From: Bacteroidales bacterium Bact_11
GTDB lineage: Bacteria > Bacteroidota > Bacteroidia > Bacteroidales > UBA932
Length of the DNA: 45,105 bases
Direction: 5' to 3'
Assembly: GCA_001603505.1 (NCBI GenBank)
Contig: LUZC01000020.1
Location: forward strand, 1-45,105
Shown: in pieces, positions 17,766 through 26,900 of the stretch
Layout: each line of letters starts with the position of its first letter
Position numbering within the stretch: the stretch's first letter is position 1
Made by a program: the position numbers and the translations under genes
Notes under the pieces: generated by a model
Database searches by the model: none
What the model saw: the letters and a program-made list of their open reading frames with translations, nothing else
Told to the model about the DNA's origin: nothing

Positions 17766-19067
17766 ATGAAACGACTGATTGTCATTCTGATACCCACCGT
17801 CCTGGCCACCGCCCTCCCCGCGCAGGGAACCTGGTCGCTGGAACGCTGCATCGCCTATGCGCTGGAGCACAACATCGACATCCGGCAGCAGGACAACCAG
17901 GTTGCCGTGCGACAAGCCGAACTCCTCCGCCGACAACTCGACCACCTGCCATCCCTCAACGCACGAATCGGCCAGGAATTCAACTGGGGCCGAAGTGTGG
18001 ATATGCAGGAATTGGTCATCGTCCGCAACAAACTGACGCGCGCCACCGGCGCATCGCTCAACGCCACGCTCACGCTGTTTGAAGGTTTTTCCAGACATTT
18101 CGCCCGGATGGCCGCCGGAAAGGCGGTCGAAGCCGCCGCCTACCACGCCGAATCGCTACGCGACGCTTTGACCATCAACGTCACACGGGCGTTCCTCGAA
18201 CTGATGCTGGCCCGGCAAATCCATGCCTACACCCGGGAAAGCTACGGCACCATCGTCCAACAGCAGCAACGCACCGCCAGTCTTGTCGAAGCAGGCAGTC
18301 AGCCGAAAAGCGCCCTTAATGAACTCGAGGCCCAGGTCGCATCGGAAAAAGCCGCCATGGTGGAAGCCTCCTGCAGGGTCCGGAGCGCCCAACTGGTCCT
18401 TTCTCGTCTGATGAACCTGCCGCCCGATTCCACGTTCGTGACCGACAGCTCTTTCAGCGAAGACGCCCCCGTGGCGCGCATTCCCGTGATGAGTGCCACC
18501 CAAATTGAAGATTATGTCCGGCAAGATGCCCGAACCCGTAGCGCACGGTCGGCCATCGAGCAGCAGGAATACCTGTACGCACGCTCACGAAGCGCCTTTC
18601 TCCCCACCGTATCGGTGACCGCAGGTTATGGCTCCTACTTCAGCAGCAGTGCCGACGGCACATTCCGCGCACAGATGGATGAAAACCGCAATCCGTCGCT
18701 CTCCTTCCAAATTGGCATCCCCTTGTTCAATACCGGCCAGGTGCTCGTGCAGGAAAAACAGCAGCGCCTGAGTCTGCAGGCGGCCAGGCTCGAGGAAGAA
18801 AAGGCCTTAACGCAGATTGCAGAAGAAATCCACGAGGCAGCCATCGAAGCTGAAAACTGTTTTCAGAAAGTTCTTTCCGCCGAAGAAACCCTGCAGGCGG
18901 TCCAGGGACTGCTCGACATCACCGAGGCCCGGTACAATCTGGGGGCTGCCACGGCACTCGACTACATTGTGGCCCGCAACAACCACTTCAAAGCCGTTTC
19001 CGACTACCTTCAGGCCAAGTGGCAATACCTCTTCCAGCTCAAACTTCTGGAACGATACCGCAGATGA
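17766..19067 (+). CDS. TolC-like outer membrane efflux protein
   Basis: The 433-residue protein has a signal peptide (MKRLIVILIPTVLATALPAQ) and two outer membrane efflux protein repeats, starting with WSLERCIAYALEHNIDIRQQ (about 23-42) and repeating after residue 245, with long Ala/Gln/Glu-rich helices and the AARLEEEKALTQIAEEIHEA segment. It would form the trimeric exit duct for the exporter. It follows the peptide genes after the hairpin and overlaps the adaptor gene as ATGA. Confidence 0.93.
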   Translation: MKRLIVILIPTVLATALPAQGTWSLERCIAYALEHNIDIRQQDNQVAVRQAELLRRQLDHLPSLNARIGQEFNWGRSVDMQELVIVRNKLTRATGASLNATLTLFEGFSRHFARMAAGKAVEAAAYHAESLRDALTINVTRAFLELMLARQIHAYTRESYGTIVQQQQRTASLVEAGSQPKSALNELEAQVASEKAAMVEASCRVRSAQLVLSRLMNLPPDSTFVTDSSFSEDAPVARIPVMSATQIEDYVRQDARTRSARSAIEQQEYLYARSRSAFLPTVSVTAGYGSYFSSSADGTFRAQMDENRNPSLSFQIGIPLFNTGQVLVQEKQQRLSLQAARLEEEKALTQIAEEIHEAAIEAENCFQKVLSAEETLQAVQGLLDITEARYNLGAATALDYIVARNNHFKAVSDYLQAKWQYLFQLKLLERYRR

Positions 19068-20233
19068 AATCTCTTCGACAATTGTCCAAACGCACCAAAC
19101 GGATTCTGGCTGCAGCAGGCATTCTGCTGTTCCTGCTCTTCCTCTTCCGTCCCGGACGCGAATCTCGTCCGGAAGTCACGGTCGCCTCTCCAGCCCGCGG
19201 CACCCTCGTAGAAAGCATCCCCGCTTCGGGCACCATCCGCCCTGTCGTGGAGGTCAAGATCACGCCGGAAGTCTCAGGCGAGATCGTGGAGATTCCCGTC
19301 AAGGAGGGCGACCGGGTGGAAGCGGGCGACCTTGTGCTCAAGATCCGCCAAGACCAGTATCTGTCGCAGGTCGACCAGGCGGGAGCCTCGCTCGGCAGCC
19401 TGCGTGCAGAATGGGCACGACGCCGCGCCGAAGTCCGCCAGGCCCGTCTCATCCACGAACGGGACCTGAAACTCTTCGACCTTAACGCCATCTCCGCCGC
19501 GGAGCTCCAACGGTCCAAGACTGACCTGGAAATCGCGCAAAGCAGCCTCCAGTCGGCAGAATACGCCATCCGCAGCGGAGAGGCCCAACTCAAGGAGGCC
19601 CGCGAGAATCTCCAAAAAACCACCATCTACGCGCCCATAGGCGGCATCGTCTCCCGGCTGAACGTCGAAAGGGGCGAACGCGTGGTCGGCACCAGCCAGA
19701 TGGCAGGCACGGAACTGCTGCGGATTGCCGATTTCAGCCGGATGGAAGTACTGGTGGAGGTCGGAGAAAGCGACATAGTCCGCGTCAAGCCTACCGACAG
19801 CGCCCGTGTTGAAATCGACGCTTATCCACGACGAAAATTCCGGGGAATCGTGACACAGACTGCAAATTCGGCGAAAAATATGGATGAACGCTTCGATCAA
19901 GTTACTAACTTTGGGGTCCGGATCGAATTGCTACCCGATTCGGTGAAGTTCCTGCCGGGGATGTCCGCTGCCGTGGATATCGTGACGGAATGCCGCAACG
20001 ACTGCCTGACCATACCGGTCGGAAGCGTTTTCACCCGTGATCGGGAAACGTACATCTGGGTCCTCACACCCGGAGGTACCGTCCAGGCGCGGAAAGTCGT
20101 TACCGGAATCCAGGACCTGGAGCGGATCGAGATCCGGGAAGGGCTCGCGGAAGACGAGCGCATTGTGACAGGGCCGCCCGAAGCGGTCGATAAACTATTG
20201 ACGGAAGGAAGACGGGTCAAACCGTCGGCATAA
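19064..20233 (+). CDS. Periplasmic adaptor (membrane fusion protein), RND/MacA-like
   Basis: The 389-residue protein has one N-terminal membrane anchor (about 13-29), a lipoyl half (VKITPEVSGEIVEIPVKEGD, about 66-85), a helical hairpin (about 105-180), the second lipoyl half (TIYAPIGGIVSRLNVERGE) and beta-barrel domains (to about 385). It links the inner membrane pump to the TolC-like duct. The type is nearer to MacA/RND adaptors than to classical HlyD/CvaA. No MacB-type ATPase or permease follows, so its partner is most likely the C39 ABC exporter of the same operon. Confidence 0.92.
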   Translation: MKSLRQLSKRTKRILAAAGILLFLLFLFRPGRESRPEVTVASPARGTLVESIPASGTIRPVVEVKITPEVSGEIVEIPVKEGDRVEAGDLVLKIRQDQYLSQVDQAGASLGSLRAEWARRRAEVRQARLIHERDLKLFDLNAISAAELQRSKTDLEIAQSSLQSAEYAIRSGEAQLKEARENLQKTTIYAPIGGIVSRLNVERGERVVGTSQMAGTELLRIADFSRMEVLVEVGESDIVRVKPTDSARVEIDAYPRRKFRGIVTQTANSAKNMDERFDQVTNFGVRIELLPDSVKFLPGMSAAVDIVTECRNDCLTIPVGSVFTRDRETYIWVLTPGGTVQARKVVTGIQDLERIEIREGLAEDERIVTGPPEAVDKLLTEGRRVKPSA

Positions 20234-20245
20234 ACCGATACTGCT

Positions 20246-20923
20246 ATGAGTGAAATAATCCTGATGATTGAAACCAGCACCGAATGTTGCTCAGTGGCAC
20301 TTTCCGATGGAAATCGCATCCTCGCCGAGAAAATCGACACCACGCCCCGGCAACAGTCCGCCATGCTGGCCCCGCATGTCGCCCAGGTACTCCAAGAAGC
20401 CGGCCTGACGACCGCCGGACTCGACGCCGTCGCGGTCAGCGAGGGTCCCGGTTCGTACACCGGCCTGCGCGTGGGCGTCTCCACGGCGAAGGGGCTCTGC
20501 TTCGGCGGCGGAATCCCGCTCATCGGCATCGACACCCTGCAGATTCTGGCCCTTCAGGCAAAAGGACGCTTCGACCGCATCGTTGCCATGATCGATGCGC
20601 GGCGGATGGAAGTCTATGCCGCGATCTTCGACGGCGACGGCCACAAGCTCTCCGACACAGAAGCCGTGATCCTCGACGCCGATAGTTATCAGGAACTGCT
20701 CGAAGCGGGCACTGTGCTGTTCATCGGCACCGGCGCAGCCAAATTCCGGGATGTCTGCCGGCATCCCAATGCATTCTTCCAGGATTGTCCGCCCTTGGCC
20801 GCCTTCATGCTCCGGCCGGCCCGGGAAGCCTTGCAAAAAAAAGAGTTCGAAGACACTGCGTACTTCGAACCCTTCTACCTCAAGGAGTTTGTTGCCGGAA
20901 TCAGCAAGAAAGCCGTACTATAG
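20246..20923 (+). CDS. tsaB: tRNA threonylcarbamoyladenosine biosynthesis protein TsaB
   Basis: TsaB is the partner of TsaD in making the t6A37 base of ANN-decoding tRNAs. The 225-residue protein has the ASKHA-fold start ILMIETSTECCSVAL, the signature AVSEGPGSYTGLRVGVSTAKGL and MIDARRMEVYAA. It lies 12 bases after the adaptor gene and may be carried on read-through of that operon; no functional link is implied. The stop overlaps the convergent lipoprotein gene by 6 bases. Confidence 0.95.
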   Translation: MSEIILMIETSTECCSVALSDGNRILAEKIDTTPRQQSAMLAPHVAQVLQEAGLTTAGLDAVAVSEGPGSYTGLRVGVSTAKGLCFGGGIPLIGIDTLQILALQAKGRFDRIVAMIDARRMEVYAAIFDGDGHKLSDTEAVILDADSYQELLEAGTVLFIGTGAAKFRDVCRHPNAFFQDCPPLAAFMLRPAREALQKKEFEDTAYFEPFYLKEFVAGISKKAVL

Positions 20924-22054
20924 AAGCTTCTTGACCAGTGCCGTCAGGTCGTCTTTCTCAAACACGTCGGTAGCCATCAGATTGCCCGCACGGTCGATGA
21001 CGAACATCGACGGAACGTGATTCACATTATAAGCGGACACAGCCGGCGACTGCACGCCCAGTCCATCGTTCACGTTGATCCAGGGAAGGCCCTGGCTACG
21101 GACCGTCGCCGCCCAGGTAGGCTTGTCAATGTCGAGGCTCACCTGATAGACTTCCAATCCACGGGCATGATAGGCCGCGTAAATATCCATCAAGTCCACG
21201 TTGAACATCTTGTGCTCGGTCTGTCCCACCGTCCAGAAAGAAAGGATGATCACCTGTCCTTCCAGATCCGAGAGCGTGCGAAGCTGGCCGTCAACATCGG
21301 GCATCACCAGTTCCGGAAAACTCACGATGGAAGCCTGCTCGATACGGGTTGCCAATTCCAGATTACGGGCACGTGCATCCACCTCGTCGCGAAGGGCGGT
21401 CAAGAATTCCGACTTCGGATACACCAGCGAGAGCGAATCCATCACGGTCTTGAATAAGATGGCGTCGGTTTCCTGACCGAACACAGGGAGGTCGTCGCTG
21501 AACCGCTGGAACAGCACCACCGCAGAGGTGATCGACTTGGGATTTGTCACCACGTGCTTGATGGCCTTGCGCTTGTAGTCGACATACAGCTTGCTGAGGT
21601 CCGCGTTGATTTCCTTGATGCGGGCCACCGGGGTGAATTCGTCGATCGAATCGACGAGGGCATTCAACTTGGCAGCGGCTGCGGTAAAATCTTCGTTGAC
21701 CTGCTTGAGCAAAGTCGACTCTTCGGAGCCTTCCACGGTGAAGGGACCTTCGGCCGGAACCGTGACGGTCACCTGGTCGGAGGGAAGCAGGACCACTGAG
21801 GCCACCGGCGTCTCGCCCAGGTACAGATAGTAGAAATAGGGCGAATTGCCGGTCAACTTCACCTTGTAGTCGAACTGTCCGGCCTTGTCGGTCTTGATGG
21901 TATCGACCGGCACGAGCCGGTTGTAGTTCAGTTTCTGCAGCACGACCACGGAGTCGGGTGCGCTTTCAATCGTCGCACGGATGCGGGCCGTCGGATTGCT
22001 GTTGCAGGCAGCCAGCAGGCAAATTGCGCTAATCCAGAGAAGGAATCGTTTCAT
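20918..22054 (-). CDS. TlpA/AhpC-like lipoprotein lacking the CXXC active site
   Basis: The 378-residue product starts at the ATG at 22054 with lipobox LLAAC (Cys17). An N-terminal DUF4369-like beta domain (about 25-120) is followed by helices and a thioredoxin-fold domain (about 240-378: SFPELVMPDVDGQLRTLSDL, VIILSFWT, VSLDIDKPTW, NVNHVPSMFVIDRAG). Where family members have WCxxC, this one reads FWTVGQTEHKMF, without cysteine. It keeps the cis-Pro loop (VPSMF). It is therefore probably not a redox enzyme and may bind a ligand or protein partner in the periplasm. It is the last gene of the ribF-greA-HIT run. Confidence 0.85.
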   Translation of the reverse strand: MKRFLLWISAICLLAACNSNPTARIRATIESAPDSVVVLQKLNYNRLVPVDTIKTDKAGQFDYKVKLTGNSPYFYYLYLGETPVASVVLLPSDQVTVTVPAEGPFTVEGSEESTLLKQVNEDFTAAAAKLNALVDSIDEFTPVARIKEINADLSKLYVDYKRKAIKHVVTNPKSITSAVVLFQRFSDDLPVFGQETDAILFKTVMDSLSLVYPKSEFLTALRDEVDARARNLELATRIEQASIVSFPELVMPDVDGQLRTLSDLEGQVIILSFWTVGQTEHKMFNVDLMDIYAAYHARGLEVYQVSLDIDKPTWAATVRSQGLPWINVNDGLGVQSPAVSAYNVNHVPSMFVIDRAGNLMATDVFEKDDLTALVKKLL

Positions 22055-22059
22055 GGGCA

Positions 22060-22461
22060 CTAGGCGTTGTTGAAAGCGGCGCTGATGGCGGCTGCGATTT
22101 CGGCGAACCGCTCCGGAGAAAGCTGCTTTTTTTCCTTCCGGAAATCCATATCGCCCTCCGTCTGGAGGGGCACCAGATGGATGTGCGCATGGGGCACTTC
22201 CATGCCGAGCACTGCTACACCCACGCGTTTGCAGGGGACGGCGGCGCGGACGGCAGCCGCCACACGGGCGGCGAACTGCCACAACCCGGTGTACGTAGCC
22301 TCGTCGAGGTCGAAAATGTAATCGACTTCCTGCTTGGGAATCACCAGCGTATGGCCCTCGGCAAGCGGATTGATGTCCAGAAATGCATAGAAACGGCCGT
22401 CTTCGGCGACTTTCCATGACGGGATCTCTCCCGATACGATTCTGCTGAAAATCGATGCCAT
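22060..22461 (-). CDS. HIT family hydrolase
   Basis: The 133-residue protein is a single HIT domain with IFSRIVSGEIPSWKV at the start and the histidine triad PHAHIHLVP (His91, 93, 95). Family members hydrolyse adenosine 5'-monophosphoramidate or dinucleotide substrates through a His-nucleotide intermediate. It lies 2 bases after greA and 5 before the TlpA-like gene, in one operon. Confidence 0.95.
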   Translation of the reverse strand: MASIFSRIVSGEIPSWKVAEDGRFYAFLDINPLAEGHTLVIPKQEVDYIFDLDEATYTGLWQFAARVAAAVRAAVPCKRVGVAVLGMEVPHAHIHLVPLQTEGDMDFRKEKKQLSPERFAEIAAAISAAFNNA

Positions 22462-22463
22462 AA

Positions 22464-22934
22464 CTAAATGGATATTTCCTGGATTTCGAATTTGATGACG
22501 CCGGAGGGTACGGTCACCTCGACCACATCGCCCTTGCGATGTCCCATCAGGGCACGTCCAATGGGCGTGGTCATGGCGATCTTTCCCTGCATGATGTTCG
22601 CCTCGCTCTCGCCGACCAGCGTATAAGTGACGATGGCGCCGTTGCCGAGGTTCTTCATCTTGACCTTTGTCAGCATCTGAACCTGTTCCGTATTGATTTT
22701 CGACTCATCGATAACCTTTGCGTTCGCGATCAAATCCTGCATTTTGCTGATTTTCAACTCAAGCATTCCCTGTGCTTCACGTGCGGCGTCGTACTCGGCA
22801 TTTTCCGACAGGTCGCCTTTGTCGCGAGCTTCCGCAATGGCTCTCGAGATAACAGGACGCTCGGCAATCATTTCGGCGAGTTCTTCGCGCAATTTGTCGA
22901 GGCCTTCCTGCGTTACATAGTGTGCTTCTCCCAT
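22464..22934 (-). CDS. greA: Transcription elongation factor GreA
   Basis: GreA rescues backtracked RNA polymerase by stimulating transcript cleavage. The 156-residue protein has the N-terminal coiled coil with the acidic tip (RDKGDLSENAEYDAAREAQG, about residues 38-57) and the C-terminal FKBP-like domain (TPIGRALMGHRKGDVVEVTVP). It is transcribed from a promoter about 80 bases upstream and leads greA-HIT-lipoprotein. Confidence 0.97.
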   Translation of the reverse strand: MGEAHYVTQEGLDKLREELAEMIAERPVISRAIAEARDKGDLSENAEYDAAREAQGMLELKISKMQDLIANAKVIDESKINTEQVQMLTKVKMKNLGNGAIVTYTLVGESEANIMQGKIAMTTPIGRALMGHRKGDVVEVTVPSGVIKFEIQEISI

Positions 22935-23014
22935 TATGGTATCAAAAGTTAAAACAGTTAAAAAGAAAAGAATCCCACCCGCAGCGGGACCCTTTCCATT
23001 TCCGATATTTTATG

Positions 23015-23045
23015 CAAAGATATAACTTTTTTCAATATGCAGCAA
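23015..23045 (-). promoter_or_regulatory. Promoter of greA operon
   Basis: TTG (23045-23043) and TATCTTTG (23022-23015) are spaced by 20 bases on the minus strand. The leader to the greA ATG is about 75 bases and holds a short GC hairpin (CCCGCAGCGGG at 22978-22988) followed on the minus strand by a T-rich stretch, which could attenuate or end ribF transcripts. Confidence 0.65.
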
Positions 23046-23925
23046 GTATTTCGGTCGCCTTTTTACTGTCGAGACACAACTGCTGCTTAAGGAGTTCCAA
23101 GGAATCGAAGCGGTGTTCATCACGCAGTCGGGCGCAGAATTCAATGCGAAGATCGAGCCCATAGATATCCTGATTGAAATTGAGGATGTGCGTCTCGATG
23201 GTCCTGGCTCCGCCCATTCCCACCGTCGGCCGCATCCCGATGTTGCAGACGCCCTTGTAGCGGGCGCCGAGCACATCCACCCACACGGCATAGACGCCGT
23301 TGCAGGGCACCAGCTTCAGTGGCTCGTAGAGCTGCATGTTGGCCGTAGGGAATCCGATCGTCCGGCCAATCCGGTTGCCGGCCACAACGACGCCGCAAAG
23401 CTCATAGCGGTAACCCAACATCTGCTCGGCGCAGATCACTTCGCCGTCAAAAAGCGCATTGCGAATCATCGTCGAACTCACGGAACCCTTATCGGTCGCA
23501 TATTCTTCCACACGTACGGGCGTCACACCGCAGCGTGAGACGACTTCCATCATCTGCTCCGGATTATCGAACCGGTCGTGGCCGAGCCTGTGGTCGTAGC
23601 CGATAATCAGCGTAGTGACCCCAAACCGCTTCACCAGGTATTCCTTGACAAAATCTTCGGCCGAAAGTTCGCTGAACGCACGGCTGAACGGAAGGACCTC
23701 AAAACGATCCACTCCGTAGTCCAGACAGCGCGCCCGCTTCTCCTGAAGGGTGGTGAGCAGCCGGAGACGGTCGGCATCCTGCTGGAGAACGCTGCGCGGA
23801 TGGGGCCAGAACGTCACCACGACGCTCTCCTCGCCCCGGGCGCGCGCCTCCTCGCAGAGCCGTCCGAGCACCTGCCTGTGCCCAAGATGCACCCCGTCGA
23901 AGAAGCCGGTAGCCGCTACAGCCAT
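23032..23925 (-). CDS. ribF: Bifunctional riboflavin kinase / FAD synthetase
   Basis: RibF makes FMN and FAD from riboflavin. The 297-residue protein has the FAD synthetase start ATGFFDGVHLGHRQVL (residues 5-20), TFWPHP, the SSTMIRNAL end of the nucleotidyl transferase, and the flavokinase domain (about 175-297) with GRTIGFPTANM and NGVYAVWV. Its first codons overlap the end of the glycogen synthase-phosphorylase gene by 10 bases, so it is the distal gene of the glycogen operon by transcription. Confidence 0.96.
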   Translation of the reverse strand: MAVAATGFFDGVHLGHRQVLGRLCEEARARGEESVVVTFWPHPRSVLQQDADRLRLLTTLQEKRARCLDYGVDRFEVLPFSRAFSELSAEDFVKEYLVKRFGVTTLIIGYDHRLGHDRFDNPEQMMEVVSRCGVTPVRVEEYATDKGSVSSTMIRNALFDGEVICAEQMLGYRYELCGVVVAGNRIGRTIGFPTANMQLYEPLKLVPCNGVYAVWVDVLGARYKGVCNIGMRPTVGMGGARTIETHILNFNQDIYGLDLRIEFCARLRDEHRFDSLELLKQQLCLDSKKATEILAAY

Positions 23926-26900
23926 TTCACCAGTTCAAAATCCTGCCGATGCGGCAGTTCCGGATGCTTGGCATAGAGACGACCTGCCGACTCATAGGTT
24001 CCGGACACCTCCGGAACGATCGTCGCACGGTAGGTGGCCACACCTTTCTCGAAATGCTCCATCTTGAAATCGTACAGCTCCACGATGTGATGCTCACCCT
24101 TCGCGTTCCTGTCGGTCAGGATGATCTCAGCGCCCAGGTCTTCCGGATCGAGGTCGCCAATCGAGACCACCAGCTCATAGTTGTACGTCTGGCCGAGGGT
24201 CAGGGACGTACCCGACGCACGCGTGAAGGAACGCACTTCGATGTGAGGCCACTCCCTGCGCACGCGCTTCTTCCAGAAGGCGATGTCGCGCGCGAGGCTG
24301 AAATCATCGGCCAGCAGGTGTTCGGTCCGTTCTTTCAACGGCTCGTAGTACTTGTTGCAGTAGTCGCTCATCATCCGGTTGGTAGTAAAGTTGCAAGCCA
24401 CGAGCGCCACCGTATTCTTGATGATTTCAATCCATTGCTTGGGCAGACCGTCCGTGTTCTTCAAGTAGAAGCTGGGAACGATTTCCGTCTCAAGGATGTT
24501 GTAGATCGTAGAAGAGTCGAGGTCGTCCTGGAAGGCCTGGTTGTCGTAGGTTCTTTCCATCTTCAAGGCCCAGCCGGCACCCGGCTTATAGCCCTCGACC
24601 CACCAACCGTCAAGCACGGAGAAGTGCATCACGCCGTTCATCACCGCCTTCTCGCCGCTGGTGCCGGAAGCTTCCTGAGGACGCGTGGGGTTGTTCATCC
24701 ACACGTCCACGCCCTGCACGAGCAGTTTGGCGATGGTGATGTCGTAGTTCGGCACAAACACGATCTTGCCCAGGAACTGCGGCATCTTGGAGATATCGAT
24801 GATTCGCTTGATCAGGTCCTGGCCGGCCTTGTCGGCAGGGTGCGCCTTGCCGGCGAACAGGAACTGGACCGGGCGGTCCGGATTATTGATAATGTCGTTC
24901 AGGCGGTCGAGATTGCTGAAGAGCAGCGTAGCCCGCTTATAGGTGGCGAACCGGCGCGCAAAGCCGATGGTCAGCACGTCGTCGCGCAAAGTCTTGCGGA
25001 TCTTCACGATTTCGCGCGGAGAATAGTGGCTCGTCAGCGAGGTGTCGGCCATCACCTCCTTGACCGTATCGATCAGGCGCTTGCGAAGCAGTTGACGCGT
25101 CTTCCAGATTTTCTCGTCGGGCACTTCGTAGATGCCTTCGAAGCAACGTTTGTCGTAATGGTGCGTCTGGAACTCGTCGCCGAACACCTTGGCGTGGATC
25201 TCTTTCCATTCCGGAGCCGTCCATGTAGGATAGTGGACGCCGTTGGTAACGGAGCTCACGTGGAGTTCTTCGGGCAGGTAACCCGGCCACATCGGCGCGA
25301 AGATCTTCTGGCTCACACGGCCGTGCAGCCAGCTCACGCCATTGATTTCCTGCGAAAGGTTGGCAGCCAGGAAACTCATCGAGAACTTCTCGTTCGGATT
25401 CTCAGGATGGATCTTACCCATGCTCATGAAGGTCTGCCAGTCGATCTTCATACGTTCCGGATAGTGGGAAATATAGATGCGGAGCAGGTCCTCCGAGAAG
25501 GCGTCGTGACCAGCCGGCACCGGGGTATGGGTGGTGAAGAGCGACGAGGCCCGCACCACTTCCAATGCCTCCGGGAACGAGAGGTTATCGTTCTGGATCA
25601 ACTCGCGCAAACGCTCGAATCCGCAGAAGGCGGCGTGTCCCTCGTTGCAGTGATACACATCGACCTGGATACCCAGCGCCCGGAGGGCCCGGATACCGCC
25701 CACGCCGAGCAGCATCTCCTGCTTCAGGCGGTTTTCCCAGTTGCCGCCGTAGAGCTGGTGCGTCACCTCGCGGTCTTCCGGGATATTGTCTTCATAGTCG
25801 GTGTCCAGCAGGAACAGGTCGGTGCGACCCACTTCCACCTTCCAGATGCGGGCATTTAGGTTACGGCCCGGGAAGGCAACGCTGACTGTCACCCAGTTGC
25901 CGTCCTTGTCGCGGACCGGCGAAGCCGGGATCTTGGTGAAGTCCTGCGGCTCATAGTCGGCAATCTGGTCGCCGAAAGCCGACAGGCGCTGCGTGAAGTA
26001 GCCGTGCCGATACAGGAGACCTACCGCCGTCATGTTGACTTTCATGTCGGAAGCTTCCTTCAAGTAGTCACCCGCCAGGATGCCCAGACCGCCGGAGTAG
26101 ATCTTCAGCGACGTGTCGATGCCGTACTCCATGCAGAAGTAAGCCACCCGCGCGCCCTTGCGATTCTCTTTCTCGGCCATGTAAGCGCTGAACTGGGCAT
26201 ACACGGCGTCGAGACGGCTCAGGAACACGGGATCCTGCTCCAGCTTGCGGTACTGCTTCAACGGAATCTTGTCGAGGAAGAGCAGCGGATTGCCGCCTGT
26301 CTTCTTCCAGAGGTCCGGATCGATGCTGCAGAACAGGTCGATAGCCGGCTGGTTCCAGCACCACCAGAGGTTCTTTGCCAGTGCATCGAGATGGCTGAGC
26401 CGCACCGGCAGTTCCCGGCCGATGAAGACGCTCGCCCACGTAGGTTGTCCCGCGGCGTAGCGTGCAACCGACTGCTGGCGGTCGTCAGAAACCTCGGTAA
26501 AGTCCTTGCGGGTCGCCTGGACCTTTTTAATGGCGGCGGTATAAGCTTCCTTATAGTAGACGATATTATTGCTCCATAGTGCGATTTCCGACACTTTCTT
26601 CGCATTTTCGCGGTACATGGAAGCCTGCTTGCCATCAAGGCCGGCCACTTCCACGATGCGGTCCACCACGCGGTCGACCACCTCGGCGTAATTCGCGTCG
26701 TTGCGACGGATGATCGTGATGCCCGGATGCGGCCCTTCGAAATGGTCCTCCACCCAGAGGCCGAAACCGGCCAGGGAGGTGGTCGTCGTGGGCACCTTGA
26801 AGGCCAGCGACTCCAGCGGCGTATAGCCCCATGGCTCATAATACGACGGGAACACCGTGAGGTCCATGCCGATCAGCAGGTCGTAGTACGTCATGTTGAA

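Noticed and set aside
17766-20233. Reading the TolC-like and adaptor genes as a MacAB-type drug efflux system
   Set aside because: No MacB ATPase or permease follows; the next gene is tsaB. They lie in line with the C39 exporter.
23949-25859. Long open frame opposite the glycogen synthase-phosphorylase gene
   Set aside because: Mirror frame of a well-recognised enzyme; low-complexity His/Arg/Val/Asp product with no recognisable fold.
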